From positions 2,141,295 through 2,205,294 of the forward strand of contig KL647297.1 in assembly GCA_000727475.1 (NCBI GenBank): DNA of 64,000 nucleotides, written 5' to 3'. Numbering within the stretch: the first letter of the stretch is position 1; each line of letters begins with the position of its first letter. Source of the DNA: Sarcocystis neurona (lineage: Eukaryota; Apicomplexa; Conoidasida; Eucoccidiorida; Sarcocystidae). The notes under the pieces are model-generated. The model made no database searches. It saw only the letters and a list, made by a program, of their open reading frames with translations, and was not told the origin of the DNA. Below are positions 23,701-35,259 of this stretch, piece by piece. The position numbers were made by a program, and so were the translations under genes.

Positions 23701-24690
23701 ACACATATGTGCGTAGACACATGTGCGTGAATTTGTCGGGAATACACAGGCAACAGACGAGCCTTCGAAGCAGCCTTAGTTTTCTATTCTCTGTATTCAG
23801 AGAACATCTCCCTGATTCTTCTTGTTTGGCAACTGCAACGTTGTGTTCGTCGGGTGTCAATATTCGAGTACCAGGTTTTGTCCAGTTTTGGATTGCTGTC
23901 GAGAAGAACCAGTTTACTCAAAGCAGCTCTGGTCTGCGTCTCCACATTCCAAAATTTTGACGTAGCCCGTGTGTCTTCAACTGAAAGTAATCCGCGTTGT
24001 CTCCCCCGATGCGACTTCTGACAAAAACTCTCTGCTGGTTGACGAAATGCTTCACGACAAGCCAGCCCACAAACAAGCAGAAGAAATGCAAGATCTCCAC
24101 CACGCTGTTCAGCCTTGCAGCTTCTAGCACAGACCACAGACACATGAGGTCTGACTACGTTTTAATGCATGAAGCCTTTCAGACCACCACCGCCTTTTCT
24201 CTTCAAGTGACGCAGAGATCTCCGTGGTCATAGCAGAACCATGTGCGTATATACACATACGAGCACTGCGTACTTTTGTACGAGTACGTAAAGACTGCGG
24301 TTGGTTTCTACCCTGGTTGCGTAACGTATGTATTCGTGTATACTCGCACATAGATGGACACGCACGCAGATATGTTTTTTTAAAGTCAAAGTGGACCGGC
24401 TACTGCGCGGTGTGGTGTCTTGCCTGGCATTTCGTCTTTCAGAGTGGCAGTCGCTCCACCGTAGCGCTCTACCTTTAGTGACACCTTCCAGTGTGATGTT
24501 TTGTTCCATTCATGGCGCCCTACAGGCCTGTATGAGATCCAGCGTTCCTAGGGAAAGCTACACACATTTTCCCATAGATAGTGCCGATGTCTATCCAGTG
24601 GTACTGCCAAGCGGCCGCTCGACCGTCTCAGAAACGTATCGGCACTTATGTCGTCTCTTTCTGTCAAGCCTGTGTTTTCCGGCAGCTCAC
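20760..24690. other. No supported gene
   Basis: The stretch holds many short frames on both strands but none with a clear splice-site chain or domain. A frame at 21236-21622 (acidic, 128 codons) could be a tail exon of the upstream gene. TA-rich tracts occur near 23690 and 24240. Confidence 0.4.
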
Positions 24691-24702
24691 CGAAGGCTGA
24701 CT

Positions 24703-24760
24703 AAAGGGACTGACACTCCCCAGTCCCTTTGTGGCACTTGCTGTCAATCAGTGCCACAAA
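24703..24760. repeat. Two adjacent perfect hairpins
   Basis: The first hairpin is a 10-bp stem (AAAGGGACTG at 24703-24712 with CAGTCCCTTT at 24721-24730) and an 8-base loop. The second is an 11-bp stem (24728-24738 with 24750-24760, core GTGGCACT/AGTGCCAC) and an 11-base loop. They share the TTT at 24728-24730, so they cannot both form fully. No gene assignment. Confidence 0.75.
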
Positions 24761-25839
24761 ATGCTCATTTTATCATGTCTTCCTTTCATATGATGCGACG
24801 ATGTCGCTGTGAAAAATCATTATAAGCGTCGTCACTTTCTAAGGCGATAAAAGCAGACGCGAGTATTCTTACGTTCTCGCTCTATCGCCGCAGTGAACCG
24901 ACGAATGCTGTTTGTGCATGTTTTCAAAACCTCACGCTTTCACCAAACCTGCAGATTTCTGCATCTTCCACTTTTTCTCTCCCATGCTGCCACGTTACAT
25001 GTGGCCAAAGTCAAGTGTGCTTCCTCTCTCCTGCTTGCCATACAGCTGACGGACAACCTTGTGGCCTTCTTCAGAGTTACGCGCATCCACAAGGCCAGTT
25101 GACATACTGTGACGGTCGGTCAAGTCACTGGTTTAGAAGAGACGAGAAACGGCGACGACGTAACTGCGTGGTGCAGCAGACGCCATACAAAAGAAAGGAC
25201 GATAAGCGCCCTGTGACCGTGCCAGCGAGTCCGTCCTCCTTGTCGGAATGCGGCTGCATATTACGAAGCAGCATCATGTAAGATGAACGAGTACCTGAAA
25301 AGGCAAAGCCAGACACCACTCTAGAGAAAAATACACTTGTAGCTGATATACGTAGACGTAAACGTTGACACTGTTCCTACACTGCCCATGCATATGCACG
25401 CACATCTACCTAACCATCTGTACACCTTCCTGGCTAAAACCAGACGTGTATATATACACGTATATGTAGATCCAAGGAGCTGTTCCGAAGACAAAGAAGA
25501 AGCTTTTTCTGCTGAAGATACATCTTACCCACTGCCATGCCCAACTTGTGCACAGCAGATTTCTTTGCCGTCCGCGGGAATCACAGTTGTTCCCAGAGAG
25601 ATGTACGTCACGCACATAAAGCCAAACACGGCAGCCTCCTGAGGTTGTGGAAATCTATATACACACGCCGCGCTCGGATGGCAACAGTGGTGGTGCGACA
25701 TAAAAATAAACCGCTTTGATCAACACTGATAAAGACTAGTCGGAGGCGGAGGTACTAATCAGTCGTTCGAAGACAAGCGGGTTTCAAAAGCGGTACTTCA
25801 GGATTCACAAAAACTCTGTCCCTAAGCACTGTGCTAGCA

Positions 25840-26043
25840 CTCTTCCATTGGTAGGGGATAAATGTGGAAGACAAAGTGCACTCTCACGAGTTCTTAAACG
25901 GGGATGAGCGCAAGTGAACAAATGAAGAGGGCCAAGTAACACTCTTTCATTGGTGGGGGATAAATGTGGAAGACAAAGTGCACTCTCACGAGTTCTTAAA
26001 CGGGGAAGAGCGCAACTGAACAAATGAAGAGGGCCAAGTAACA
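25840..26043. repeat. 102-bp tandem duplication
   Basis: Two nearly identical 102-bp copies begin at 25840 and 25942. They share AAATGTGGAAGACAAAG and GAGTTCTTAAACGGGG. The period is 34 codons exactly, and a minus-strand frame (26215-25805) reads through both as a 34-residue repeat containing ALCLPHLSPTN. There is no known domain, so coding status is undecided. Confidence 0.75.
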
Positions 26044-26431
26044 GCGGAGTTGAAGAAACAGCGAGACGAGAGTAAGGAACAAAGAGCAAGGACGGAATGT
26101 TCGGGGACGAAAAGTCGCAAGTAAAATGTGAAGGCGAGTTGCAGTGCTGCTGTCTCCGCGTACAACGTGATGATCCAGCACGTGCCAAGGGTGGTAGGGG
26201 GTTGAAATCGTGCACACCTCCCTACACGTACGGGGCGAAAAACGATACATTTTAATGTGTGTCGAGGGAAGCAAATGAAATTATACGTACGTATATACGA
26301 CTATATCTCTGACAACAAGAAGGCAAATACGAAACGCTGATGCAGCCGGAAAGCACGGAAGCAGGCAGTATTACCATGTGCCTTAAAGTATACATATGAT
26401 TATGCAGCTACTGTTACCGACGCACTGAGGC

Positions 26432-27542
26432 TTGGTCGCGGTCATGGGGTGGGACGACGTGTGGCCTTACAAGCGACTGCCCACATCACTGGAGAACGCA
26501 GCGCACAACACAGCTCCAGAAGAGGCGCAGTGCAGAAGCGACGCGAGAACAGCTTGCGACCGGTACGGCTCTGCGCGGCGACGCGTGATCAGCATTCACA
26601 GTCGGCAAGCACACAGAGGTGACCCGCCCCTTTAACAAGACGCCCACGTCACTATGGTACCCAACACCGTAGGTGGTGGTCAGGGCCGACAAGCAGTACC
26701 TGATGGAGGCAACAGTAGTAACAAAGGCCCGGGGACCGCTGCCAAGGAGAGTTCAGCGGACAGGAGACACACCAGCACCCCCAACGGAAGTTCAGGTGTG
26801 ATGAGGCGTAGCGTAGAGATGCCACGCAGAGCCGCACTCGACACCTTGTGATGTCGGAGTAGACAGCAGATGCGGCTGTTTCATCTAAAGAAGCTAATGA
26901 CGACACACGGTGTAAACCAGCCAGAGGCGAGTTGCACCTCACTCGATGCGCGTGCACGAGACAGAGCAGACAAGGTAGGGGTAGAAATGCATGAGCTGCC
27001 GAGAGTTGATGTTGACATTTTGCCTGAAAAGGGGGACAGACGTTGGGACAGACGCCACGATACCAACCCGCCAGCAGACGAGTCTTGCATGATATGGCAC
27101 CCGTTGCAGATACTTTCGTTGTTTTTCATGTAAAAGCTTCTCGAAAGGTTCTGCGCAGCACTGAGTGCTGCACTGTTCTATTCAAAGAGTAGAATCGGCA
27201 GCGACTCCGTACCATCAGCTCAGCGCACCCTTCTCTGTACTCGTATTGTCCCAAAAGTGTCCTACTATGCTTGTATCTGGATCGAGTCGGAAAAGGCAGG
27301 CAGCCCCTATAAGGTGTTGGTGTCGGAGCGGCCGTCACACAACACGACAGGGGGCAGGCCGCACTGGTATTGTCGGAAGACGACGCTTCACCTGCTGGGC
27401 CCCTGCGGGCGGTAGACAGGAAAGTGTTACAATGACAAGAACAGGGGCAGCCGATGTGACAGCAACAAGTGCAGCAGTCGCAGCGACAAAAATTGACAGC
27501 AGAGACGTACAATTCTGGAGACAGGAAAGCATTAAGTGCTAG
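26432..27542 (+). other. Run of plus-strand frames, doubtful gene
   Basis: Consecutive plus-strand frames at 26432-26635, 26654-26851, 26870-27133 and 27165-27542 have protein-like composition (the first begins MVAVMGWDDVWPYKRLP), and a CAG-rich stretch starts in the last. Splice sites linking them in phase were not established. Nothing recognisable. Confidence 0.2.
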
Positions 27543-27636
27543 TAAGGTTCAGGACACCGGGACGAAAACGTTGGCGTACACACGCGTACGGGTATGGCAA
27601 AACGGTAAATATGACGACCAAGGAGGTGTTGCGTAA

Positions 27637-28284
27637 TTGTTTGATTTGCAGCAAAGTCTAGAGAAGGAGAAGCTTTCACAGCCTCGGCCCCAAGCAGCCA
27701 AGCGGGAAGAAGGGGCTGCCTCTCGGTGTCTTTCAAACCGGGACGGAGAGCGTACGTCGGAACACGATAAACAGAAACAGGCAGCAGTAGTCATTGCCAG
27801 GAGCTTATGGTGGACAACGCTCCACTGGAAAAGAGTACGCAGGGGCAGGACGAGGACGTCGCAGAGCGGTGGTAGAAATACAGTCTTCCAGACCCACGTA
27901 TATTCAGTTAGCAGCAGCGTATTTGAGTGGAATGCAAAATTCACAGCAGTAGCGCAGAAAAGAGCTCTGGAGCACCGAGACGCAAACTTCGTCCAGCAGC
28001 CTCATCCAAATACCTTAACAATGAGCGTGTCAGGCTTGCGGACCGAAGCTACCGGATGTTACAGCAGCTGGGGTTCTGCGACCGTCTCGCCGAACACGAA
28101 TGTGACCTCCAGGAGCTGTTGCTGTGGTCTGAGCACAGGCAGCGATAGCTCTTCAAAACTGCGACATAAATCAACAAACACTGGTCCACCCTGTGCTTCA
28201 GCGCTGATTAGGCGTGGGAAACACTCACGCAGAGCAGCAGCGAAGCGCTCAAAAATGTACACGGATGTTGGCACTGTACTGTGA
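27637..28284 (+). CDS. Unidentified frame in CAG-rich block
   Basis: A 215-codon frame with no ATG at its start (opens at a TTG) and a charged, Ser/Arg-rich composition. An overlapping frame at 27927-28148 reads as a helical segment (including LADRSYRMLQQLGF) and may be the true coding frame of an exon here. The two cannot be separated by inspection. Confidence 0.25.
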   Translation: MFDLQQSLEKEKLSQPRPQAAKREEGAASRCLSNRDGERTSEHDKQKQAAVVIARSLWWTTLHWKRVRRGRTRTSQSGGRNTVFQTHVYSVSSSVFEWNAKFTAVAQKRALEHRDANFVQQPHPNTLTMSVSGLRTEATGCYSSWGSATVSPNTNVTSRSCCCGLSTGSDSSSKLRHKSTNTGPPCASALIRRGKHSRRAAAKRSKMYTDVGTVL

Positions 28285-28429
28285 GGGCACCACCAAAGAA
28301 CTCTTGCAGATTGTTGTGCGTTATATGCTGTACTCTGTTCAATGTGCACGACTTAACCTGTCGTGCTGTACTGAGAGCCTGTGCTTCTTGCTGCAGCTGC
28401 GGCAACACCAACAGCGGCTGCACAGCTAC

Positions 28430-28778
28430 ACAGACATGGTTATTCTTTACAACCCATGCAAAGAATTTTTCAACTGGAGATGCTGAGACTTAGTGCTTGT
28501 GCATCTGTGGCAACTGCTCCTGGTATTGCAATCTCTTCGGCAAGGAAAAGGAGGGGGAACAAACACGCTTTCCACCGCACAGAGTACCCACTTGCAGTCT
28601 GCGCCTGCTTTAGAGGCTCCTTGGACGTAGGCGGGAGCCCGAATTTGAAGGAGATCTTACACAAGTGAGGCCTACAGGACACAGGAAATGCAGGTGTGTG
28701 AGTTACGAGAGGCTGCAATGGCACCCTCTCAGTCCAGGTGGCACCTCTCTGTGGTAAACAAGAAATGGCTACTGCTGA
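28430..28778 (+). pseudogene. Left arm of inverted duplication, frameshifted exon copy
   Basis: This segment is the reverse complement of 30474-30824 with scattered substitutions. On the plus strand it carries the same exon-like frame as the right arm: NPCKEFF, then AISSARKRRGNKHAF, then CFRGSLDVGGSPNLKE, then a GTGAGG donor-like site. Relative to the right arm it lacks one C after TTCAA (near 28473), which shifts the frame after Phe-Asn. It is therefore probably a decayed copy, unless the right arm carries the insertion. Confidence 0.55.
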
Positions 28779-29823
28779 CTGCACGGCACCCCCTGCCTGT
28801 ACCTCTCTACGCCTTTTCTCCTCCTGTTTCTCTGCTGTCTGTGTTGCGAGAAAAAATGTAGGCTTGCCAGCGCACACGGCGTCCCAGCTGACGCACACCA
28901 CAGCATCACGCCAGAAGCACAAGAAGCGGAACAGCAAAAGCAGTCGTCCAAGCACGACCAGCAGCAGAATAGTTGCCGCACGAGCATCCAGCGACCGCTC
29001 ACAATCACGCAGGAACAGGTGGCGAGCCCGTACATACGCTTTGCACTGCTGAGTCGCATGAAACACCTCGCATGCATCACGGCGTGACGAGTCAGCCTGA
29101 CAGAGGAACCCCCAGGTCGAGGAGCAGCACGGCTGATCAGACACAAATGACTGTGCCACAACAGCACCGCACCGGTAGAGTGGCTGTTAATGACAGCGCA
29201 CAATCTTTCGAAACAGGACCACCCCAGTGAGGACATTGCCTGCAGCGGGAGCAGCAGCAGTGGGTGTTGTGGCTGCAAGTGGCACGAGCAGCAGTGGGAC
29301 CGAAAGCACCGGTGGTGCACCCTACAGCAGCAGCAGCACCTGCGGTGTGGAGAAGCCATCTCAGGTTTGTAGACTTGTGCTCTGTCACTAAAAGAAATCT
29401 ACTTACTGCTGGGGGCTGAGCTACTGCGCAACACACAGGCTGTATGTTTCCTCTCCAGCTGGCAGAACGATTACAGACTGCATGTCCCTTACCGCTGCTA
29501 CTGCCGCTACTAGTAGACTAGAACGAGCAGCATTTGCAGCAGTAGGGGTGACAAGATACGGGGAGAAAATACAAGGTTTCTGAGCTGACGTTGTGGTACT
29601 GCAACACAACATCAGGTGCTGCGGCGGCTGGTGCTGCTGGTGGAGCTACTGCTTGTAGAAAACATTAGCGGCTGTATCCTCCTAGGTCACAGATAACTTT
29701 ATGCCACCGTAACCGCCGACACCACCGGCGAGCTCACCTCCGCGGCCTGTCCGTTGTTACGGGAGGTACGCGCTAGCTTCCCCACTGGTTACTGCTGCCG
29801 TTGCCATGTATGCATTCGAAGGT

Positions 29824-29961
29824 GGGAACACGTTGGCGTGTCCCCGACAGCGACAATTCTGCAGAAATATGGGGAGTTGCTTTTCTCGTCTGGGGAACAC
29901 GTTGGCGCGTCCCCGACAGCGTCAGTTCTGCACAAATGTAGGGAATTGCTTTTCTGGGCTG
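29824..29961. repeat. 69-bp tandem pair in inverted-repeat spacer
   Basis: Two copies at 29824 and 29893 begin GGGAACACGTTGGCG and contain TCCCCGACAGCG and TTGCTTTTCT. They lie between the arms of the inverted duplication. A more degenerate third piece may follow to about 30045. Confidence 0.75.
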
Positions 29962-30473
29962 GAAGCCATCACAAGCCACACAACCACTGTAGCACAGGGG
30001 CAAGAAGCCTAAAGAATTACTTCCCTGGGGTGGAACGCATCACAAAGCGCACACCCACCGGAGAACAGGTTCCAAACCCGTGTCAAGCTGCAGGAGCATC
30101 ACTAGCAAATCAAATGCCAACGTCCATGGCGTCCTGATTTACATTTGCTGTTGCAGAAGCCGTGGGGACCTCAGCAGCTGGAAGGAGAGGACAACCTTAA
30201 CAGCAGCAGATGCAGTAGGGGCAGCAGCAGGAGGAGGAGGAAGAGCAGCAACAACAGCAGTAGCACAGTCCCTGCAGAGCCGTGTGGGAGGGCTCGCTAA
30301 TGATTTCACAAGCCTGCCAACTCACCTCACATCCACTAGGCCCATTAATTTGTGTAACGGCTACGGTGCCCTGCTGCACAGCGCTGCTAGTGCTGCTGCT
30401 ACTGCTGCTGCTCATACGGTTTTTGCCTGGTGTCTCTCCCGTTGGAGCTCTTGCTCTCGACGACAATCGATCC

Positions 30474-30824
30474 TCAGCAGTAGCCATTTCTTGTTTACCG
30501 CAGGCACGTGCCACCTGGACTGAGAGGGTGCCATTGCAGCCTCTCGTAACTCACACACCTGCATTTCCTGTGTCCTGTAGGCCTCACTTGTGTAAGGTCT
30601 CCTTCAAATTCGGGCTCCCGCCTACGTCCAAGGAGCCTCTAAAGCAGGCGCAGACTGCAAGTGGGTACTCTGTGTGGCGGAAGGCGTGTTTGTTCCCCCT
30701 TCTTTTTCTTGCCGAAGAGATTGCAATACCAGGAGTAGTTGCCGCAGATACACAAGCACTAAGTCTCAGCATCTCCAGGTTGAAAAATTCTTTGCATGGG
30801 TTGTAAAGAATAACCATGTCTGTG
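30474..30824 (-). repeat. Right arm of inverted duplication
   Basis: Inverted partner of 28430-28778; the spacer is 1,695 bp. The match starts at TCAGCAGTAGCCATTTC and ends at CCATGTCTGTG. Most positions are identical by eye. The arms differ by small changes, including a swap in the codons after AFHRTEY/AFRHTEY and one single-base length difference. Confidence 0.85.
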
Positions 30825-31096
30825 TGCGCGGGTGCTGCAGCTGGTATCCCTGCAACCCTTCGGGTAATGACACCACAGTGGCGATGCTGTTTTGCAGCAT
30901 TGCATTCGTGACAGTCGCAGAGTCCGGTAACTGCTGCTGGTACTCCACTTGCGGCTGCCTCCTCTCGGTTGGCGGTGGTGCTGCTGTTAATGCCTCTACT
31001 GCTGCTGGTGATGACGTTTCTGTTGCTGCAAATGCTTCTGCTAATGGTGGGGGTATGCCGCGAATGGAGCTGTGTGCACAAGCCCAGGGCTTGCAA
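30584..31096 (-). CDS. Candidate exon overlapping the inverted repeat
   Basis: A 170-codon minus-strand frame that stays open through the whole right arm, including HTDMVILYNPCKEFFNLEM and CFRGSLDVGGSPNLKE. It ends at a TGA overlapped by a GTGAGG donor-like site, so the last codons may be spliced away. Upstream the frame crosses a CTG-rich stretch. A competing frame (31146-30766) is also open and reads as a good polar sequence with QVEYQQQLPDSATV. An intron between the two frames is possible. Unidentified. Confidence 0.35.
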   Translation of the reverse strand: MQALGLCTQLHSRHTPTISRSICSNRNVITSSSRGINSSTTANREEAAASGVPAAVTGLCDCHECNAAKQHRHCGVITRRVAGIPAAAPAHTDMVILYNPCKEFFNLEMLRLSACVSAATTPGIAISSARKRRGNKHAFRHTEYPLAVCACFRGSLDVGGSPNLKETLHK

Positions 31097-32235
31097 CCGC
31101 CGCTGGTGAGGTTGGCGCGCGACTCGTCCGTCCCACGTAGCTCCAAGCTGGTATCTGGCCCGCTAATCTGTCTGTGTCCTTCAACTCACAGCTGAGGACA
31201 GGAATGTACCACAAAAGAGTGCTCTGGTGGAACTTTCTTCCCTGTGAGATGGGGAAGCCGTTGACCAGCTGCGGCCATACAGAGTTGTTCACCTGCGTGT
31301 GTCTGTTGACACACCCGCAGCGCATGAACACCGCGACGACTGCTGCTGCTCTTCCTCCTACTTGTGGAATTGTCGTTTGTTTCTCCTCAGCTTGCGTGTG
31401 CGGCTTCTGCGGCGGTTGGTTCCGGGCTACTGTGTTGCTGAAGTGCCCAGCCGCAACGCTGACGTACCGTAGACCGGCTGCTGCCAAGCGCTGTCGCCTT
31501 TTCTGTTTCCACGAGTACGCAGCGCCAGTGACAGCATCAACGGCGCCACCAGCATCAGCAACAGCACCTCCGCTACCACAGGCAGCAGCAGCGCCAGCAC
31601 AAAGCGGGCAGCACCAGGCGAAGGAAACGTCGGAGCAGTTCTCCCCATCGATCTCACGGCACTGCGACAGTGTTTATGTACTCGCGTTATGACATCAGCT
31701 GCTCTATTGCACTCTGCTGCTAGAGCTCTTTAGCTTGCTTGTGTGCCTGAACCTCCTGTTGCTCTCGAAAATACACGGGGTCTCCAGAAGCCAACGCACA
31801 TCTGTCTCGAAGTACGGAGCAACACCAGCGGCAACGACAGCAGCAGCACGATTTGACCGGAGTGGCCAATGGCACCAGCGGGAGCAATACAGTAGCCACA
31901 CAGCACGACAAACAGGAACAGTACTACACAAACGACACACCATTACCACCACCACCAGCGTTGCGCCGCAACATTTTATGAGGGGGGCTGGGCGCCAGAA
32001 TTCCTACAGCACTATCACAGAATTAGCACCACCAACACCAGCAACACTCCAGGGAAATCTGTCATACCCCCACGACTCTGTGGAGGCAACATCAACTGTA
32101 GCTGCGGTAAGAGGAGCAACAGCGGCAGTACAAGAGCAGCGCTGCAAGCAGCCACACGCGCCTACGACGTGAGAAGCGGTAGGAGCACGAACAATCGCTC
32201 GAGCTGCAGTGCACAAGCCCATACGTGTGCCAGCG

Positions 32236-32488
32236 TCACTGTCTCAGGAGAATCAGCACGACAGATGGTGCAGCGCAGATCATCAGAAGTACTCCCAAGA
32301 GGAGCAGTAGTTTCTGTTGCAGCAGCCGCAATGAGCGTAACAACCGTGACGTCAACTGTGTTAAGGGCGCCTCGTTCAAAGCATTAGTAACGTGTGCCTT
32401 TCCTCCTGTTCTCCCTCTATTGCCTACTAAATAGAAGAAGGCTTGTACGCCGTATGAGAAAATGAGCCGAGGCAATGTGCAACTTGGG
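32236..32488 (-). CDS. Candidate last exon, Leu-rich end
   Basis: An acceptor on the minus strand (CTGGTATAACAG) ends at 32489. The frame then reads 84 codons to a stop at 32236, with LIFSYGVQAFFYLVGNRG followed by a Leu/Gln-rich tail of possible zipper or membrane character. The other two frames close quickly. No domain recognised. Confidence 0.35.
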
Positions 32489-32559
32489 CTGTTATACCAG
32501 ACGGGTTGAAAACGTCCACTACAGCTCGCGGTGGACGAAGGAGCCGTAAGCACACTACC

Positions 32560-34190
32560 TCCATAAGAAGGACCTGCACCAGAAATACTTGTTGCTACCG
32601 CTAAACTCGTTTAACGGACGAAGCGCAGCCTGTTTGCCGCCAGACTTCTCGCACTGGTACGGGTAGCGCACGCTGTTACTGAGCCACTCTGAAAGCCTGA
32701 GCTGCGTTGAAAGACCGGGTTTCTACGCAGTCAACGAGAACGCAGACGCAAACACTTGTGGTGCTTCGAGTAGCTGCGGTTAGGAGACAGGTCCCACACG
32801 GTCAGAACAATGCACGAGCACCAGCAGCAGCAGGGACCCTAAGGTGACATGATTCAAAGCCTCTTTCCAAGGCAGCTCTTTGTATCTATCAGCCATCACT
32901 GATGGAGGCTCCCTTCGACATCGTGACACATATAAGCATCACTGTTGGGAGGTCACGTCGGCAGGAAAAAGACGTCCTGCCGCTCCCTTCAGGCGCATTT
33001 CTTTATTTCTAAATTGACACTTAAACATGTGCATCATTCCAGGTAAACAACTATCCTTCCACCTCTACATCTACGTGCGTACAAACCTTACCAGTGTGCA
33101 ACGTGACAGATGCCCTCCATGCGTGCAGCCGTGCATTTCATATTGAACAGTGTCATGCACAACGGTGCACAACTCGCACGGTATCCTGAACTCGCACACA
33201 CATAGAGTTTTCGAAGGTCCTTTTTCCTGTTTGACCACTAATTCAACCCTTTTTGTCACACGGTAGTCGTGCAGATGTAAAGAATAATCAAATCACCATC
33301 CTTCCATTTAAACGTCTCAATTACTCGTCAATGCGTTTCACGTCTGCACGCCACTGCAGAGCGTGCTATGGATATTTAAAAGTTGCATGATCATTACTTC
33401 ACCAGGGCAGTAGTACGCGGTGCTAGTTGTTCATTTTTCCAGTGCCCTGTACCTGCATAGAAAACTCGTAGGTCGAACACATCAACGTAATCTGTTCATA
33501 ACCTCACAGCGCGCTAATTACGGGCTTCATCCGCCGAGACATATGTAATAGCTGGACATGCTCAACTCTTCTATATCCTCTGCGTTCTAACTAAGCAGAA
33601 CGAACCGGTCTAAATAATATTTGCAAATCATGTGACGGCCCAGTGAACGTGTGAATTTACTCGAGATAGTCAGCGCACATACTTTCGTCATTACTATTAA
33701 TATGGCTCACGTAGACGGGCGCGGTAAGATGCACGAACCTCGTCCCACAGGTATACCTCATCTAAACAATCACCCTCATATTTGTCAAACCACTCACACA
33801 CGTACATGTCATGCCTTCAGTCCACCTCACATTTTTTCACACACGCATACGTACATATGCACGTAATCGTTCCGGCCTTCTCCCAAACTGTGTTCACACG
33901 GAAGACTTCTGTAGTCTCGCGAAGCTCAGATTTGCAGCACGCCGTCAGTGAGCACCTGATATACGCGGCTCTCATAAGCAGACTTTCTAATGGAGCAGCT
34001 CCCCACGAGTGTTCCTCAAGGTATTCAGATGGCCTCTGACGACGGCTCGTTCAGAGGACAAATAATCAACGAGCCGATATCGTACTGAATTGGAGGGTCC
34101 GTAGCTCTAGCCAATTGCCATACGCTGGACGTTGGCCTGTTACACTGAAATTACAGCGTGCATAGACGACCAAAGCAATACAGGCACACA
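32560..34190. other. No gene seen
   Basis: Apart from a short CAG remnant near 32820, the stretch is ordinary AT-leaning sequence with only short, unconvincing frames on either strand. No repeat or structure stood out. Confidence 0.5.
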
Positions 34191-34197
34191 TACGTGG

Positions 34198-34931
34198 CTA
34201 AGTGGAAGAGCCGCACGTAAGATCCTGGAGGTGTCGGCTGGGTATCTCGAAACGTAGCATGTTTTGCCGACGTGCTACCGGATTCCTTCTACGGGGTATT
34301 GCCACGTTTTCTGTAGCAGAAATAGGAACCGTCCTGTGTTGCGCTGCTAGTGATCTTTCAGTATTTACAACAGGGAACTGCACATAATTATATACATATA
34401 TATACACATAGGCAGACTCTGCATACATCATATACGCAGCTTATACACGTGTATATCTATGTATAGGTATCACTAGTACAAGAACAGCAGACCAAGACAT
34501 ACCTCCACGCTTGCTGTGTCGAGGCCGCCCCAGAGTTGTTTCTTTTTCGTGGCGGCTCCTGAAGTGTTGCTGCGCTGTCCGACAACGGAGAACTGCACAT
34601 TTGTCTGTCTCAGCCGGCTGTAAACTAGCCAAAATAGTCGTCTCGGTCACTGCAGGGCCTCATCTAATGCTTTCGTGCCTCTTGTCGGCGGTAATAAAAT
34701 TGCGACTGACTAATGTACTACCGGGGCCGCTTACGCTCTCCCTGTTAGCCCCACTATCGCTGGTGCTGCTGTTGGTAGCGCTATAGCTGTCAAGGGAGGC
34801 CCTGCTCTGCCCGGCTGCTCTTGCTTGTAAATCCCATCAGCAACGATTTGGTGCCCTCTAACATCAAAGACAACAATATATTCTCCCTGCTTCCTGTGAG
34901 CGTTGTCACCCCCGGCAGTAATTTCGATCTG
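34198..34931 (-). CDS. Unidentified gene, last three exons
   Basis: Three minus-strand exons join with agreeing phases: 34931-34735 (acceptor TGTTACTTACAG, donor GTAAGC), 34617-34503 (acceptor CTAGTTTACAG, donor GTATGT) and 34377-34198 (acceptor TTATGTGCAG, stop at 34198). Introns are 117 and 125 bp. Phases run 0 to 2, 2 to 0, 0 to stop. The joined product has 163 residues here. It begins QIEITAGGDNAHRKQGEYIV, continues through VVFDVRGHQIVADGIY, an Ala/Pro/Thr stretch and KKKQLWGGLDTASVE, and ends in an Arg-rich tail before HLQDLTCGSST. No family was recognised. Further 5' exons probably lie between 34980 and 35250; a frame with FCAVVGGLNKEYLPG at about 35066-35000 is a likely one. Confidence 0.62.
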
Positions 34932-35259
34932 CTGTAAGTAACATTGTCCGTAGACACGTAGCATGTAAAAAAAAAAAGTCCGCAGAAGCCGCAACCCCAC
35001 ACCGCGGTCGCACGCCCGGTAGATACTCCTTGTTGAGACCACCCACTACAGCGCAGAAAGAAGGCGACTGCAGAGGCGAAAATGTAGTGAGTGAAGCGCT
35101 AGGAGACAAGTTTTTTCCACGAATCCAGCAACAGCAGCAGCAGCAGGAACGAAAGTCGAACGTCCATCCACCCTGCGAGCTCCACGTGGTCGGCGCATGC
35201 AGGCGGGACCATGGGAGGAAAAGAGAGTGGGGTAACGAAGGTGTTACCCTGCTGCAGAA

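Noticed and set aside
28470..29159. 229-codon minus-strand frame over the left inverted-repeat arm
   Set aside because: The opposite strand of both arms carries the frame that ends at a conserved donor-like site; this reading is probably its shadow, although it is also open in both arms.
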